Shown here: positions 16,425 to 24,718 of the stretch, piece after piece
How positions within the stretch are numbered: the stretch's first letter is position 1
Layout of the letters: each line of letters starts with the position of its first letter
Assembly: GCF_003611585.1 (NCBI RefSeq)
Contig: NZ_RAVW01000036.1
Coordinates: 1-35,729, forward strand
DNA from: Corallococcus exercitus
Lineage (GTDB): Bacteria > Myxococcota > Myxococcia > Myxococcales > Myxococcaceae
Reading direction: 5' to 3'
Length of the DNA: 35,729 nt
The notes under the pieces: generated by a model
Told to the model about the DNA's origin: nothing
Databases searched by the model: none
The model's input: only the letters and a program-made list of their open reading frames with translations
Made by a program: the position numbers and the translations under genes

Positions 16425-16441
16425 ATCAAGGACCGTGCCAA
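16425..16441 (-). promoter_or_regulatory. Sigma-54-like promoter in front of rpoN
   Basis: Read on the minus strand, the bases are TTGGCAC-GGTCC-TTGAT. The -24 part is a full match to TTGGCAC with G next. The GG of -24 and the next doublet are separated by exactly 10 bases, as required, but the -12 doublet is GA instead of the nearly invariant GC. The predicted start site would be about 40 bases before the rpoN ATG. An overlapping vegetative-like promoter (CTGGAC, 17 bases, TTAGGT) is also possible here, so the site could be either. Confidence 0.4.
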
Positions 16442-16628
16442 CCTAACAAGGACCCCCGGCCACGTCCAGTGCCCCAGCGCATGGTTTCTGATTTGCAGCG
16501 TGAAAAATCCGCTGGAAATCCGACAGGTTGCCACAACCCCCGCCTGCCTGGCTGATGTTCAAACGTCGACGCAAAAGTGGGGCCAACTTCACCCGGAGCA
16601 TCTGGAGACATACGGGGAGGACGGCTTT

Positions 16629-17369
16629 TCACGGAGCCTGGAGACGGAACCGGTCTCCCAGGTAGACGGCCCTCGCGCGGGCCGAGCCGGCGATCTGCGC
16701 GGGGGTGCCCTCCTCGAGAATCTGACCCTGTGCGATGATGTAGGCCCGGTCACAGATGCCCAGGGTGTCCTGGACGTTGTGGTCGGTGATGAGGATGCCC
16801 AGGCCCCGCTCCCGCAGGAGGTGGATCTGACGCTGGAGGTCGCCCACGTTGATGGGGTCCACGCCGGCGAAGGGCTCGTCGAAGAGGATGAAGCGGGGGG
16901 CGGGGATGAGGCTGCGGGCAATCTCCGCGCGCCGCCGCTCGCCGCCGGAGAGCGTCTCGCCCCAGGACTCGGCGACGTGGGAGAGGCCGAACTCCTCCAG
17001 GAGGGTGTCCGCGCGCTGCTTGCGGTCCTGGGCGGTGAGCCCCTTCTGGAGCTCCAGCACGGCGAGGAAGTTCTCGCGCACCGTGAGCTTGCGGAAGACG
17101 GAGGCCTCCTGCGGCAGGTAGCCCACGCCCCGGCGGGCGCGGCGGTGCATGGGCAGGTGGGTGAGGTCCTCGTCGCCCACGCGCACCCGGCCCGCGTCCG
17201 GCGTCACCAGCCCCACGACCATGTTGAAGCTCGTCGTCTTGCCGGCGCCGTTGGGGCCCAGCAGGCCCACGACTTCACCGGGGGCGACGTTGAAGGACAC
17301 GTCGCGGACCACCTGGCGCTTGCGAAAGGACTTCTGGAGCCCTTCGGCATACAGCTTCGCGCCGCTCAT
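16629..17369 (-). CDS. lptB: LPS export ABC transporter ATP-binding protein
   Basis: A 246-residue ATPase of the LptB2FG complex that extracts lipopolysaccharide from the inner membrane and drives it along the Lpt bridge. Walker A is GPNGAGKT at 38-45, signature [15 protein letters not shown], Walker [13 protein letters not shown] and switch ITDHN. This GAGVDP/ITDHN pattern and the short C-terminal helix are specific to LptB within ABC proteins. The ATG overlaps the lptA stop by 4 bases (ATGA), so it is translated with lptA. LptF and LptG are not in the window. It is followed, after 252 bases, by rpoN, as in E. coli. Confidence 0.96.
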   Translation of the reverse strand: MSGAKLYAEGLQKSFRKRQVVRDVSFNVAPGEVVGLLGPNGAGKTTSFNMVVGLVTPDAGRVRVGDEDLTHLPMHRRARRGVGYLPQEASVFRKLTVRENFLAVLELQKGLTAQDRKQRADTLLEEFGLSHVAESWGETLSGGERRRAEIARSLIPAPRFILFDEPFAGVDPINVGDLQRQIHLLRERGLGILITDHNVQDTLGICDRAYIIAQGQILEEGTPAQIAGSARARAVYLGDRFRLQAP

Positions 17370-18016
17370 GGCGTCGTGCCCGCCGGCGGCTTGGGCGCGG
17401 GGGCCTTCTTGCGGGTGCCGGGGACGGCGGTGGTGGACGGGGAGTCCACGAGGATGCGGGCGTTCTCCACCTCCAGGCGCTCGTTGCCCAGGATGAGGCG
17501 CACCTTGGTGCCGGTGAGGTAGGTGTTGCCCTGGCGGGCCTCCGGGGAGCCCGTCACCACCAGCACGCCCGAGGGCACGTCGTAGTCCGCGCGCTCGCCC
17601 CGGGCCTGCCGGTCGCCGTCCACGGCGCGCACGTTGCCGGCGCACACCACGCGCGTCACCTGGCGGGTGGCGTTGTAGTAGCCGGTCATCTTGTCGCAGC
17701 GGATGTCCATGGTCTGGTGCTTCACCACCACGTTGCCGGTGAGCACCGCCTGGTTGCGGTCGCCGGTGACGTGGTCCGCGGACAGGTCCACCGGGTTGCG
17801 CAGGCCCACGGGCGCCAGCGACGTGCCCGGCGCGGGCGGAGGCGCGGCCGGAGTGCTCGCGGCGGGCGCGGGCGGCGTGGCGGCACCGGGCTTCGCGGCG
17901 GGCGCGGCCGGAGTGGCACCGGGCTTCGCCGCGGGGGCCGCCGGGGTGGCCTGCGCGACAGCCTGCGGGGACGTGGGCTGGGCCAGGAACAGCGCCATCA
18001 CGAGGAACTCAATCAC
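17366..18016 (-). CDS. lptA: LPS transport periplasmic protein LptA
   Basis: A 216-residue exported protein of the OstA/LptA family, whose beta-jellyroll units form the periplasmic bridge for LPS. The N-terminal hydrophobic stretch is a signal peptide. It is followed by an unusual Ala/Pro-rich low-complexity linker (about 24-68) with the unit [10 protein letters not shown] repeated. The OstA-like domain starts near residue 70 ([22 protein letters not shown]) and ends near 195, then a Pro/Lys-rich tail. The start is taken as the GTG at 18016, which overlaps the lptC stop (GTGA) and has GGAG upstream; an ATG at 17998 is the alternative. The gene order lptC-lptA-lptB supports the call. Confidence 0.9.
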   Translation of the reverse strand: MIEFLVMALFLAQPTSPQAVAQATPAAPAAKPGATPAAPAAKPGAATPPAPAASTPAAPPPAPGTSLAPVGLRNPVDLSADHVTGDRNQAVLTGNVVVKHQTMDIRCDKMTGYYNATRQVTRVVCAGNVRAVDGDRQARGERADYDVPSGVLVVTGSPEARQGNTYLTGTKVRLILGNERLEVENARILVDSPSTTAVPGTRKKAPAPKPPAGTTP

Positions 18017-18564
18017 TCCGTCGCTCCACCCAGCACGGCTTGGACCGTGCCCTCGAAGGTGAACGTCTGGTCCGCGGCGGACAGCGTGAAGCGGTCCGCG
18101 CGCATCTGGTAGTCGGGGCCCTTCATCGTCACGCCCTCCTCGCCGTGGGCCTGCCGCGAGTCGGAGTTGTAGGTAAGCCGGGGGGTGTTGGCCACCAGCC
18201 CCTCTCCCGTCCGCACGACGACGCCGCCGGTGCCCACCCACGTCTTGGACGCGAGGCTTCCGTCCATATTCGGCGCGGTGATGGTGGTGCCCTCCGGCGG
18301 GCGGCCGGCCGAGCCCTGCGCGCCCTTCCCCGGGGGCAGGCGTACGACAACGTCGGTGGCCTGCACCTCGCCGCCCGCGCGCCGGTAGAGGACGCGCGAG
18401 GCGGTGCCGGAGACCTGGAGCGTGTCGCCCTCGTAGGAGCGCAGGTGCGCGCCCTCCAGCACCACGTCCGGGCGCGGCTCGTTCGCGGCGCCCGGGGCCG
18501 GCCGGCGCGGCGCGCAGGCGGTGGCGAGGAGACCCAGGAAGCTCAAGGCAAGCAGGCGCGGCAC
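18013..18564 (-). CDS. lptC: LPS export system lipoprotein LptC
   Basis: A 183-residue protein with a signal and lipobox LLATAC (Cys17), then a single beta-rich LptC-like domain (about 30-180) with repeated short strand blocks such as DVVLEGAHLRSYEGDTLQVSG. LptC links LptB2FG to LptA at the inner membrane. E. coli LptC has a membrane anchor rather than a lipid, so the lipoprotein form is a variant. GTG at 18564 is the start because AGGAGG sits 6 bases upstream. Position between a lipid A-type acyltransferase and lptA, with its stop overlapping the lptA start, supports the role; sequence alone is only moderately convincing. Confidence 0.82.
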   Translation of the reverse strand: MPRLLALSFLGLLATACAPRRPAPGAANEPRPDVVLEGAHLRSYEGDTLQVSGTASRVLYRRAGGEVQATDVVVRLPPGKGAQGSAGRPPEGTTITAPNMDGSLASKTWVGTGGVVVRTGEGLVANTPRLTYNSDSRQAHGEEGVTMKGPDYQMRADRFTLSAADQTFTFEGTVQAVLGGATE

Positions 18565-18577
18565 GAGGCCCTCCTTA

Positions 18578-19531
18578 TCACCGCGCCGGGGCGGACGGGG
18601 CGCCGGCAAGGGCCGGGGGAACGTCCTGGGGAGGACGCGTCTTCCAGCGCTGATGCATCCACACCCACTGTTCGGGGGCGCGGCGGATGGCCGCCTCGAT
18701 GCGCTGCGACAGGGCGGCGGTGAGGGCCTGCACGGCCGCTTCACGCTCGGTCGCGTCCGGGTGCGGTACCTCCTCCATGGTGAGCCGGTAGCCCTCGCCG
18801 TCGCGCTGGCAGAAGCCCACCACCACCGCCGCGCCGGTGCGCAGCGCCAGGTCCGCCGCCGCGCGCGGGGTGGCCGCCAGCTCCCCGAAGAAGGGCACGA
18901 AGACGGACTGCACCTTGGTGTCCTGGTCGATGAGGATGCCCAGGATTTCGCCGCTCCGGAGCGCGCGGAGCATGGCCCGGGCCGCGCCCTCCTGGCCGCG
19001 CCAGATGCTGCGCACCCCGCCCTTCGCCCGGAAGTCCTCCACCAGCGCGGTGAGGCGCGGGTCGCTGGTCTCCTTGGCGATGCTCTGGCTGGGGTAGCCC
19101 GCCCTCGCCACGCGCCGGGCGAGCAGCTCCCAGTTGCCCACGTGGCCGGACACGAAGACGATGCCCTTCCCCTTGGCCAGCGCGGCCTCCAGCACCCGGC
19201 GGTCCTCGTCCGGCCAGGACACCAGGGACTCCAGCCCGGCCTCCAGCGCGCGCGAGGAGGCCACCTCCAGGGCGGCCGCGGCCAGGTGGCGGAAGGCGTC
19301 ACGGGCGAGTGCGTCACGCTCGGCGTCGGTCCGGTCCGGGAAGGCGCGGGCCAGCGACTTGAGGGCCTTGCGCCGCTCCCCGCCCGCGAGGGCGTAGGCC
19401 CAGCCGCCCAGCGTCATGCCCAGGGCGCGGGCCGTCCCCAGCGGCAGGAACTGGAGCAGGCGCAACATCCCGGCGATGAGCAGGTAGCGCAGGTAACGCT
19501 TGAGGCGCTTTGTTAAAGGGGGACGCTCCAC
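18578..19531 (-). CDS. Lipid A biosynthesis-type lysophospholipid acyltransferase (LpxL/HtrB family)
   Basis: A 317-residue inner-membrane acyltransferase that adds a secondary acyl chain to lipid A or a related lipid. An N-terminal membrane segment (about 13-35) precedes the catalytic HX4E motif at His130-Glu135 (HVGNWE), followed by LIDQDTK and VFVPFFGELAATPRA, both typical of LpxL/LpxM. The start is the GTG at 19531 with GGAG 7 bases upstream. Only 18 bases separate it from the divergent astB start. It heads the lptC-lptA-lptB gene train, 13 bases before lptC. Acyl-chain choice and timing relative to Kdo cannot be told. Confidence 0.9.
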   Translation of the reverse strand: MERPPLTKRLKRYLRYLLIAGMLRLLQFLPLGTARALGMTLGGWAYALAGGERRKALKSLARAFPDRTDAERDALARDAFRHLAAAALEVASSRALEAGLESLVSWPDEDRRVLEAALAKGKGIVFVSGHVGNWELLARRVARAGYPSQSIAKETSDPRLTALVEDFRAKGGVRSIWRGQEGAARAMLRALRSGEILGILIDQDTKVQSVFVPFFGELAATPRAAADLALRTGAAVVVGFCQRDGEGYRLTMEEVPHPDATEREAAVQALTAALSQRIEAAIRRAPEQWVWMHQRWKTRPPQDVPPALAGAPSAPAR

Positions 19532-19549
19532 GACGCGTCTCCATATCCC

Positions 19550-20872
19550 ATGCGCGAATACAACTTCGACGGCCTCATTGGCCCGACCCACAATTACGCC
19601 GGCCTCTCGCCGGGCAACCTGGCGTCACAGCACCACGGCGGCCAGCCCAGCCACCCCCGGGAGGCGGCGCTCCAGGGGCTGGAGAAGATGCGCTTCGTGT
19701 CGGAGCTGGGCGTGGGCCAGGCGGTGCTGCCGCCCCAGCCGCGCCCGTCCCTGCGCACCCTGCGGACGCTGGGCTTCACGGGCTCCGACGAGGAGGTCAT
19801 CACCCGCGCCGCTCGCGACGCGGAGCACCTGCTGCGCCTCACCTCCAGCGCCTCCGCCATGTGGACGGCGAACGCGGCCACGGTGGCGCCGTCGGCGGAC
19901 ACCGCGGACGGCCGGGTGCACCTGACGCCCGCGAACCTCACGCAGATGTTCCACCGCGCCATCGAGGCGGACACCACGCACGCGGTGCTGCGCGCCATCT
20001 TCGCGGACCCGAAGCACTTCCAGGTGCACGCGCCGCTGCCGGGCGCCTCCCACTTCGCGGACGAGGGCGCGGCCAACCACACGCGCCTCTTCACGCCGGG
20101 GCACAAGGCCGTGCACGTGCTCGCCTGGGGACGCAGCGCGTGGCAGGACGTGAAGGGGCCGCAGCGCTTCCCCGCGCGCCAGACGCTGGAGTCCAGTCAG
20201 GCCCTGGCGCGGCTGCACCAGCTGGCCCCGGAGCAGGTGCTCCTGCCGCAGCAGCACCCGGACGGCATCGACGCGGGCGCGTTCCACACGGACGTGCTCG
20301 CGGTAGGCAACGAGCGCTTCCTCATGCTGCACGCGCTGGCGTTCGTGGAGCACCCGAAGCTCCTCCAGACGCTGCGCGAGAAGCTGGGGGACGCCTTCCG
20401 CTTCGAGGTCGCCACGGACGCGGAGCTGCCGGTGAAGGACGCGGTGCGCGCGTACCCGTTCAACTCGCAGGTGCTGTCGCTGCCGGATGGCACCATGGCC
20501 ATCATCGCGCCCATCGAGAGCCGCGAGACGCCCACCGCCCGCGCCTTCCTGGAGCGCGTCGTCGCCGGGGACAACCCGGTGAAGGCGGTGCACTACCTGG
20601 ACGTTCGACAGTCCATGAACAACGGCGGCGGCCCGGCGTGCCTGCGTCAGCGCATCTCGCTCACGGACGCGGAGCGCGCCGCCATCACCGCGGACGTCTT
20701 CTACTCGCCTGCCCTGCATGAGGGACTCGCGGCGTGGGTGCGCAAGCACTACCGCGACGTGCTCAAGCCGGAGGACGTAAGGGATCCGCAGCTCGCGCGC
20801 GAGACGATGACCGCACTCGACGAGCTGACGCGCCTGCTCAAGCTGGGAAGCGTGTACGACTTCCAGCAGTGA
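19550..20872 (+). CDS. astB: N-succinylarginine dihydrolase
   Basis: A 440-residue enzyme of the arginine succinyltransferase pathway: it converts N2-succinylarginine to succinylornithine, releasing two ammonia and CO2. The catalytic triad positions match E. coli AstB (Glu174, His248, Cys365): Glu172 in DEGAANHTR, His246 in AFHTDVLAVGNER, Cys364 in NNGGGPACLRQR. Length equals the family norm (about 440-450). The ATG at 19550 matches the family N-terminus (NFDGLIGPTHNYAGLSPGN), but no ribosome binding site precedes it and the gap to the divergent acyltransferase start is only 18 bases, so a leaderless mRNA is possible. Other ast genes are not nearby. A strong hairpin follows the stop. Confidence 0.96.
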   Translation: MREYNFDGLIGPTHNYAGLSPGNLASQHHGGQPSHPREAALQGLEKMRFVSELGVGQAVLPPQPRPSLRTLRTLGFTGSDEEVITRAARDAEHLLRLTSSASAMWTANAATVAPSADTADGRVHLTPANLTQMFHRAIEADTTHAVLRAIFADPKHFQVHAPLPGASHFADEGAANHTRLFTPGHKAVHVLAWGRSAWQDVKGPQRFPARQTLESSQALARLHQLAPEQVLLPQQHPDGIDAGAFHTDVLAVGNERFLMLHALAFVEHPKLLQTLREKLGDAFRFEVATDAELPVKDAVRAYPFNSQVLSLPDGTMAIIAPIESRETPTARAFLERVVAGDNPVKAVHYLDVRQSMNNGGGPACLRQRISLTDAERAAITADVFYSPALHEGLAAWVRKHYRDVLKPEDVRDPQLARETMTALDELTRLLKLGSVYDFQQ

Positions 20873-20887
20873 CGTTGTGTCGTCCGC

Positions 20888-20924
20888 CTGCCTGCCCTCC
20901 GTCGCACCGGACGAGGGCAGGCAG
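20888..20924 (+). terminator. Strong hairpin after astB
   Basis: A perfect 12-bp inverted repeat (20888-20899 with 20913-20924, 13-base loop) starts 15 bases after the astB stop. There is no T-run, so termination would need a factor, but the stem is one of the longest in the window. It lies in the 133-base gap before the YbaK-type gene. Confidence 0.6.
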
Positions 20925-21005
20925 TCACGGCCGCCCCGTTCGGGTGGCGAATGGCCGCCCGCGTCGTCCGGACACACCTTGAACCACGAGGAGGTGATGT
21001 CCCCC

Positions 21006-21527
21006 ATGATCCCGAAAGCCATCCAAAGCTACCTGCGGCGTCATCGCGTTCCCTTCGAGCGGTACGCCCACGCCCGGGCGGTGAGCGCGATGGAGCTCGC
21101 GGACGCCCTCAACGTGCCTGGCTGGCGTGTGGCCAAGTCCGTCATCGTGCTGGCCGACCGGCAGCCGTGGATCGTCGTCGTGCCCGCGATGACGACCGTG
21201 GACCTGCGGCAGATCCGCCACACGCTGGGCGTCCGCACCGCGCGGCTCGCCGCTGAATCCGAGTTCGTCGACCACTTCCCTGACTGCGAGACGGGCGCCG
21301 AGCCTCCCTTCGGCGAGCTGTACGGCCTGCCCGTCGCGATAGACGAATCCCTGAGCGTCAACGAGCGGCTGCTGTTCCGCGCCGGTTCCCACGAGGAGGC
21401 CCTGGAGATGCGCTTCCAGGACTTCGCACGCCTGGAGTGGCCGCTGGTCGCGACCTTCATCCAGCCGGTCTCGCGAGAGAAGGAGGAGTACGGAACGCCG
21501 ATGGAGGACTCAGGCGCGTCGGCCTGA
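21006..21527 (+). CDS. YbaK/EbsC-type aminoacyl-tRNA deacylase
   Basis: A 173-residue protein of the YbaK/ProRS-INS superfamily, which hydrolyses mischarged tRNAs such as Cys- or Ala-tRNA-Pro. The conserved Lys44 occurs in RVAKSVIVLAD, and the superfamily loop GAEPPFGELYGLPVAIDESL spans 97-116. The C-terminal 30 residues are a longer tail than in E. coli YbaK. The ribosome binding sequence GGAGG ends at 20994, so ATG 21006 has 11 bases and ATG 20997 only 2; I use 21006. The stop is 6 bases from the stop of the convergent O-antigen ligase gene. Substrate specificity is not determinable. Confidence 0.85.
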   Translation: MIPKAIQSYLRRHRVPFERYAHARAVSAMELADALNVPGWRVAKSVIVLADRQPWIVVVPAMTTVDLRQIRHTLGVRTARLAAESEFVDHFPDCETGAEPPFGELYGLPVAIDESLSVNERLLFRAGSHEEALEMRFQDFARLEWPLVATFIQPVSREKEEYGTPMEDSGASA

Positions 21528-21533
21528 CGCCGT

Positions 21534-24158
21534 CTAAGGCGAGGGAGCGTCGCTGACCGCCGGTGAACCCGGCGTGTCCAGCTCCCGCGCCTTCGCGTCC
21601 TCCAGCAGCGCCCCCTTGTGTGCGTCCTGCAGCGCACGCTCGCGGGCCTCCAGCCGCGCCGCCCAGGCCTCACCCTCGGCGCGCCGCGCGTCCTCGAGCG
21701 GCATGAGCCTCAAGCCCTCGTGCACCGAGCGCGCCGCCGCGTCGTAGCGCGACAGCAGCTCCTGCAACCGGGCCACCGCGAAGTGGCTCTCCGGACCGGG
21801 CAGCAGCCCCACGACCGAGCGGCGCTGCTCCAGCGCGCGGGCCAGCAGTCCTTCTTTCTCGAAGCTGTCCGCCTCCAGTGACAGCAGGCGCGCGCGCTGA
21901 CGCAGGTCGGTCAGGTACGGCGCCACCGCTGCCAGCGTGTCCCGGGACCTTCGCATGAGCCCGGCCTCCTGCTGCCGCGTGGACAGCGTGAAGGCCAGCT
22001 CCACGTCGTGGGGGAAGCGCTTCACGAGCGCCTCCAGGGACTGGAGCGCCTCCGCGTGCTTGCCCTGCGCACGCCACACCTCCGCGCGCAGCAGGTGCGT
22101 GGCCAGCGCGTCCGGAGCGCGACGCTCCACCTCCACGCAGGCCGCCTCCACCTCGGGAAGCTCCCGCCGGGCCAGCCGTCCGCGCGCTTCCTGCATCCAC
22201 AGCGCGGTGGCTTCGGGCCGGCCCTCGAAGTGCTCGCGCGCCCAGGCAAGCCACTCGAGTCCCAGCGCGCGACGGGAGGGCTCGCCAACCAGCGCCTGCG
22301 CCAGCTCCACCACCTCTCCGGGCGCTTCGGGCGTGAGGGTCTTCAGCTCCTCGACCGTGCGGGCCCGGGGCATGGCCTCGCTGATCAACACGCGCGTGTC
22401 CCCGGCCTCGTGCGCGAGCCGGTACTCCAGGAAGGCCTGCTCGCGCCGGCCCAGGTGCAGCAGGGCGCGCGCGGCCACGCGGTGCGCGGGCGCATCCAGG
22501 GGCCGCAGGTACAGCGTGTGATTGACGAAGGCCAACGCGTCCTTCGCGCCCGCCGCGCCGTTCGACACGAAGCCCATCGCCATCAGCCGGTACAGCAGGT
22601 AGTCCGCCGGGTGCACGTCGATGAGCTGGAGTCCCAGCGCTCGCACCTCCGCGCCCGGCGCCCGGGCAGACACGCGCTCCGCCAGCAGCGCCTCCGCGTC
22701 CGCCATCCTCCGGCGCCCCGGCACCAGCGCGATGAGCATCACGACGGTGAGTCCCGCCGCCAGCGCCAGCGCGGGGACGGCGGGCAGTGCCCCCGTCTTC
22801 GTGCGCCGCATGGCCATGCGCTCCGCCTCACGGGGCCGGGCCACCGCGCCCAGCACCACCGCGACCGCGACCGCGCACGCGGGCAGCTCCAGGCTGAAGT
22901 CGAAGAGGTTGTGCAGCGCCAGCGCCGCCACGCCGGACAGCACCGCCAGCTCCACCGGCCCGTGGTCCTCGCGCCGCACGCGCCGCACGAAGGCCCAGAG
23001 GCCCAGCCCCAGCAGCAGCAACCCCGGCACGCCCCACTCCGCCGCCACCTGCAACACCGCGTTCTCCGGGTGCGTGAAGGTGTTGGGGTTGGGCTCGGTC
23101 TGGTAGCGCGGGAAGGCGGCCTCGAACGCGCCGCGCCCCATGCCCAGCACCGGGAAGGCACGGGCCGCGCGGGCCATCATCGGCCAGGGCTCCAGCTTGC
23201 CCCGGCGCAGGGACTCCACGCCGTCCACGGTGCGCGCCTCCGCCCACAGCTGATCCGCCGCCAGGTACGCGCCCACGGACAGCGTCGCCAGCAGTCCCAG
23301 CAGCACCGCCGCGCCCCGTCCCCACGCGGGCCTCGCGGGAGTGCGCGCCTCGCGCCGCTGCTTCATCAACCACGCGGCGAGCAGCACCTGCCCGAAGACG
23401 AAGAACACGATGCCCGCGCGCGACAGCGACAGCAGCACGCCCGCGCCGGAGACGAGCGCCGCCATCGCGTAGGGCCACGCGCGTGAACGCGGCTGCTTCG
23501 ACAGCGCGAGCCCCACCGCCACCGTCGAGCACAGCCCCAGGAAGCCCGCGAGGTGGTTGGGGTTTCCGAATGGCGTCACCAGCGGCGGCCGCGCATGCAC
23601 GTACGCCCGCAGGCCGAAGAGCGTCTCCACGCCGAACAGCGCGTGTCCCAGCCCCACCGCCGCGACGCCCGCGCCCGTGAACGCCAGCACCGCGAGCAAC
23701 CGCTGCCGCGACGCCCGCGCCCGGCACACCTGCACCGCCGCGACGAACGTCAGCAGGTAGGCCAGGTGCTTCGCCAGCTCACGCCAGGTGGCCGAAGGCT
23801 CCAGCGACACCGGCCGCCAGCCCGTGAGTCCCAGCGGCACGAGCACGTCCTCGCGCAGCGCCGCGGCCTCCGGGCTCACCCATGCGAGCACGCCGGGTGG
23901 CAGCGGCACGAGCTGCGACAGGCACAGCACCACGCCGCCGACGAGCGGAGCAGCCAGGAGCGGCACGCGCGGAGTCTCCCCCTGCCGCCGCGCCCCCACG
24001 AAGGCCAGCACCGCGGCGGCTCCGGACAGCACGCCCAGCGGCCAGGACACCCAATGCGCCGCGCCGCCGAGCGCCACCGGGCCCAGCACCACCAGCGCCG
24101 CGAGGGCCACTTCCGCGAAGACGGTGTACCGGGAGACGCGGTGGGAGCCAGGAGCCAT
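21534..24158 (-). CDS. O-antigen ligase/polymerase-like membrane protein with TPR domain
   Basis: An 874-residue inner-membrane protein. About ten to twelve hydrophobic segments fill residues 13-480, with the Wzy_C/WaaL-type region containing TPFGNPNHLAGFL (195-207), LLSLSRAGIVFF (242-253), a large loop with PRYQTEPNPNTFTHPENAVL (350-369), and ALHNLFDFSLELPA. The C-terminal part (about 490-850) is soluble and made of TPR-like helical pairs. This architecture is common for O-antigen ligases and polysaccharide polymerases of myxobacteria and other delta-proteobacteria. It joins polyprenyl-linked glycan chains, or transfers them to lipid A or protein, in the periplasm. It lies next to the glycan operon but is separated from it by a small plus-strand gene. 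Confidence 0.88.
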   Translation of the reverse strand: MAPGSHRVSRYTVFAEVALAALVVLGPVALGGAAHWVSWPLGVLSGAAAVLAFVGARRQGETPRVPLLAAPLVGGVVLCLSQLVPLPPGVLAWVSPEAAALREDVLVPLGLTGWRPVSLEPSATWRELAKHLAYLLTFVAAVQVCRARASRQRLLAVLAFTGAGVAAVGLGHALFGVETLFGLRAYVHARPPLVTPFGNPNHLAGFLGLCSTVAVGLALSKQPRSRAWPYAMAALVSGAGVLLSLSRAGIVFFVFGQVLLAAWLMKQRREARTPARPAWGRGAAVLLGLLATLSVGAYLAADQLWAEARTVDGVESLRRGKLEPWPMMARAARAFPVLGMGRGAFEAAFPRYQTEPNPNTFTHPENAVLQVAAEWGVPGLLLLGLGLWAFVRRVRREDHGPVELAVLSGVAALALHNLFDFSLELPACAVAVAVVLGAVARPREAERMAMRRTKTGALPAVPALALAAGLTVVMLIALVPGRRRMADAEALLAERVSARAPGAEVRALGLQLIDVHPADYLLYRLMAMGFVSNGAAGAKDALAFVNHTLYLRPLDAPAHRVAARALLHLGRREQAFLEYRLAHEAGDTRVLISEAMPRARTVEELKTLTPEAPGEVVELAQALVGEPSRRALGLEWLAWAREHFEGRPEATALWMQEARGRLARRELPEVEAACVEVERRAPDALATHLLRAEVWRAQGKHAEALQSLEALVKRFPHDVELAFTLSTRQQEAGLMRRSRDTLAAVAPYLTDLRQRARLLSLEADSFEKEGLLARALEQRRSVVGLLPGPESHFAVARLQELLSRYDAAARSVHEGLRLMPLEDARRAEGEAWAARLEARERALQDAHKGALLEDAKARELDTPGSPAVSDAPSP

Positions 24159-24283
24159 GCGAGGCGCGGGAGTATGTCACGCTCCTCGCGGGCCTCCGTG
24201 GCCCGCCCCCTCGGGCAGGTGGCGCGTCGCCTGGACGCCTCCTCCCCGGGCGCGGCGGTCCCGGGCCGTCGAATGAACGTGCC

Positions 24284-24308
24284 CCCCGGACACCGCTTGC
24301 ATCCGGGG
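24284..24308 (+). promoter_or_regulatory. Inverted repeat upstream of the Cys-rich lipoprotein gene
   Basis: A 7-bp inverted repeat (24284-24290 with 24302-24308, 11-base loop) ends 27 bases before the lipoprotein ATG in the 177-base divergent gap (24159-24335). It may be an operator or leader hairpin. No ribosome binding site is evident before the ATG. Confidence 0.35.
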
Positions 24309-24335
24309 ACCCATCTGGCATCTTCGCCCGACCCC

Positions 24336-24611
24336 ATGCGTCGCTTCCTGCTCACCGCCGCCGTCCTCTGCGCCTCCCTCTCCGGACTCACCGCGTGCAA
24401 GAGCAGTTGCCGCGAGCTGTCCGAGAAGCTCTGCGAGTGCGCCTTGAACTCGGTGGAGAAGCAGGCCTGCCAGCAGCGCGCCGCCGACGAGGAGGGCCGC
24501 GTGGAGCCCACCGCCGAGGACGAGGTTGCCTGCGAGGCGAAGCTCGAGAGCTGCGACTGCCGCGCCATCGAGACCGAGGAAGGCAAGAAGGCCTGCGGCC
24601 TCGCCCGCTGA
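24336..24611 (+). CDS. Small Cys-rich lipoprotein
   Basis: A 91-residue exported lipoprotein with a clean signal peptide and lipobox GLTAC (Cys21). The 70-residue mature part has eight further cysteines: Cys25, Cys33 and Cys35, one in KQACQQ, then VACEAKLESCDC and KKAC. This suggests up to four disulfides in a small helical knot with many acidic residues. I recognise no family. It stands alone between the convergent acyltransferase gene and the divergent ligase gene, on the opposite strand to the surrounding polysaccharide genes. Two hairpins follow (24635-24695). Confidence 0.72.
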   Translation: MRRFLLTAAVLCASLSGLTACKSSCRELSEKLCECALNSVEKQACQQRAADEEGRVEPTAEDEVACEAKLESCDCRAIETEEGKKACGLAR

Positions 24612-24634
24612 AGCCGCGCGGTCGCGAGGCTCGA

Positions 24635-24695
24635 CCTTCGTGACCTCGAAGGGCCCACGACCTCGCTCGCTGAGCACCGTCCGCTGAAGGGACGG
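24635..24695. terminator. Paired hairpins between convergent genes
   Basis: Two perfect 6-bp stems in the 107-base gap between the Cys-rich lipoprotein and acyltransferase genes: 24635-24640 with 24647-24652 (loop 6), and 24677-24682 with 24690-24695 (loop 7). Such a pair between convergent genes is a likely two-way terminator, though neither has a T-run. Confidence 0.45.
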
Positions 24696-24718
24696 CGCCC
24701 GGAACACCCCGCGAAGAA

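Noticed and set aside
17366-19317. Long forms of LptA and LptC reaching far upstream
   Set aside because: Upstream parts are other reading frames of neighbouring genes; overlapping stops, ribosome binding sites and signal peptides fix shorter starts.
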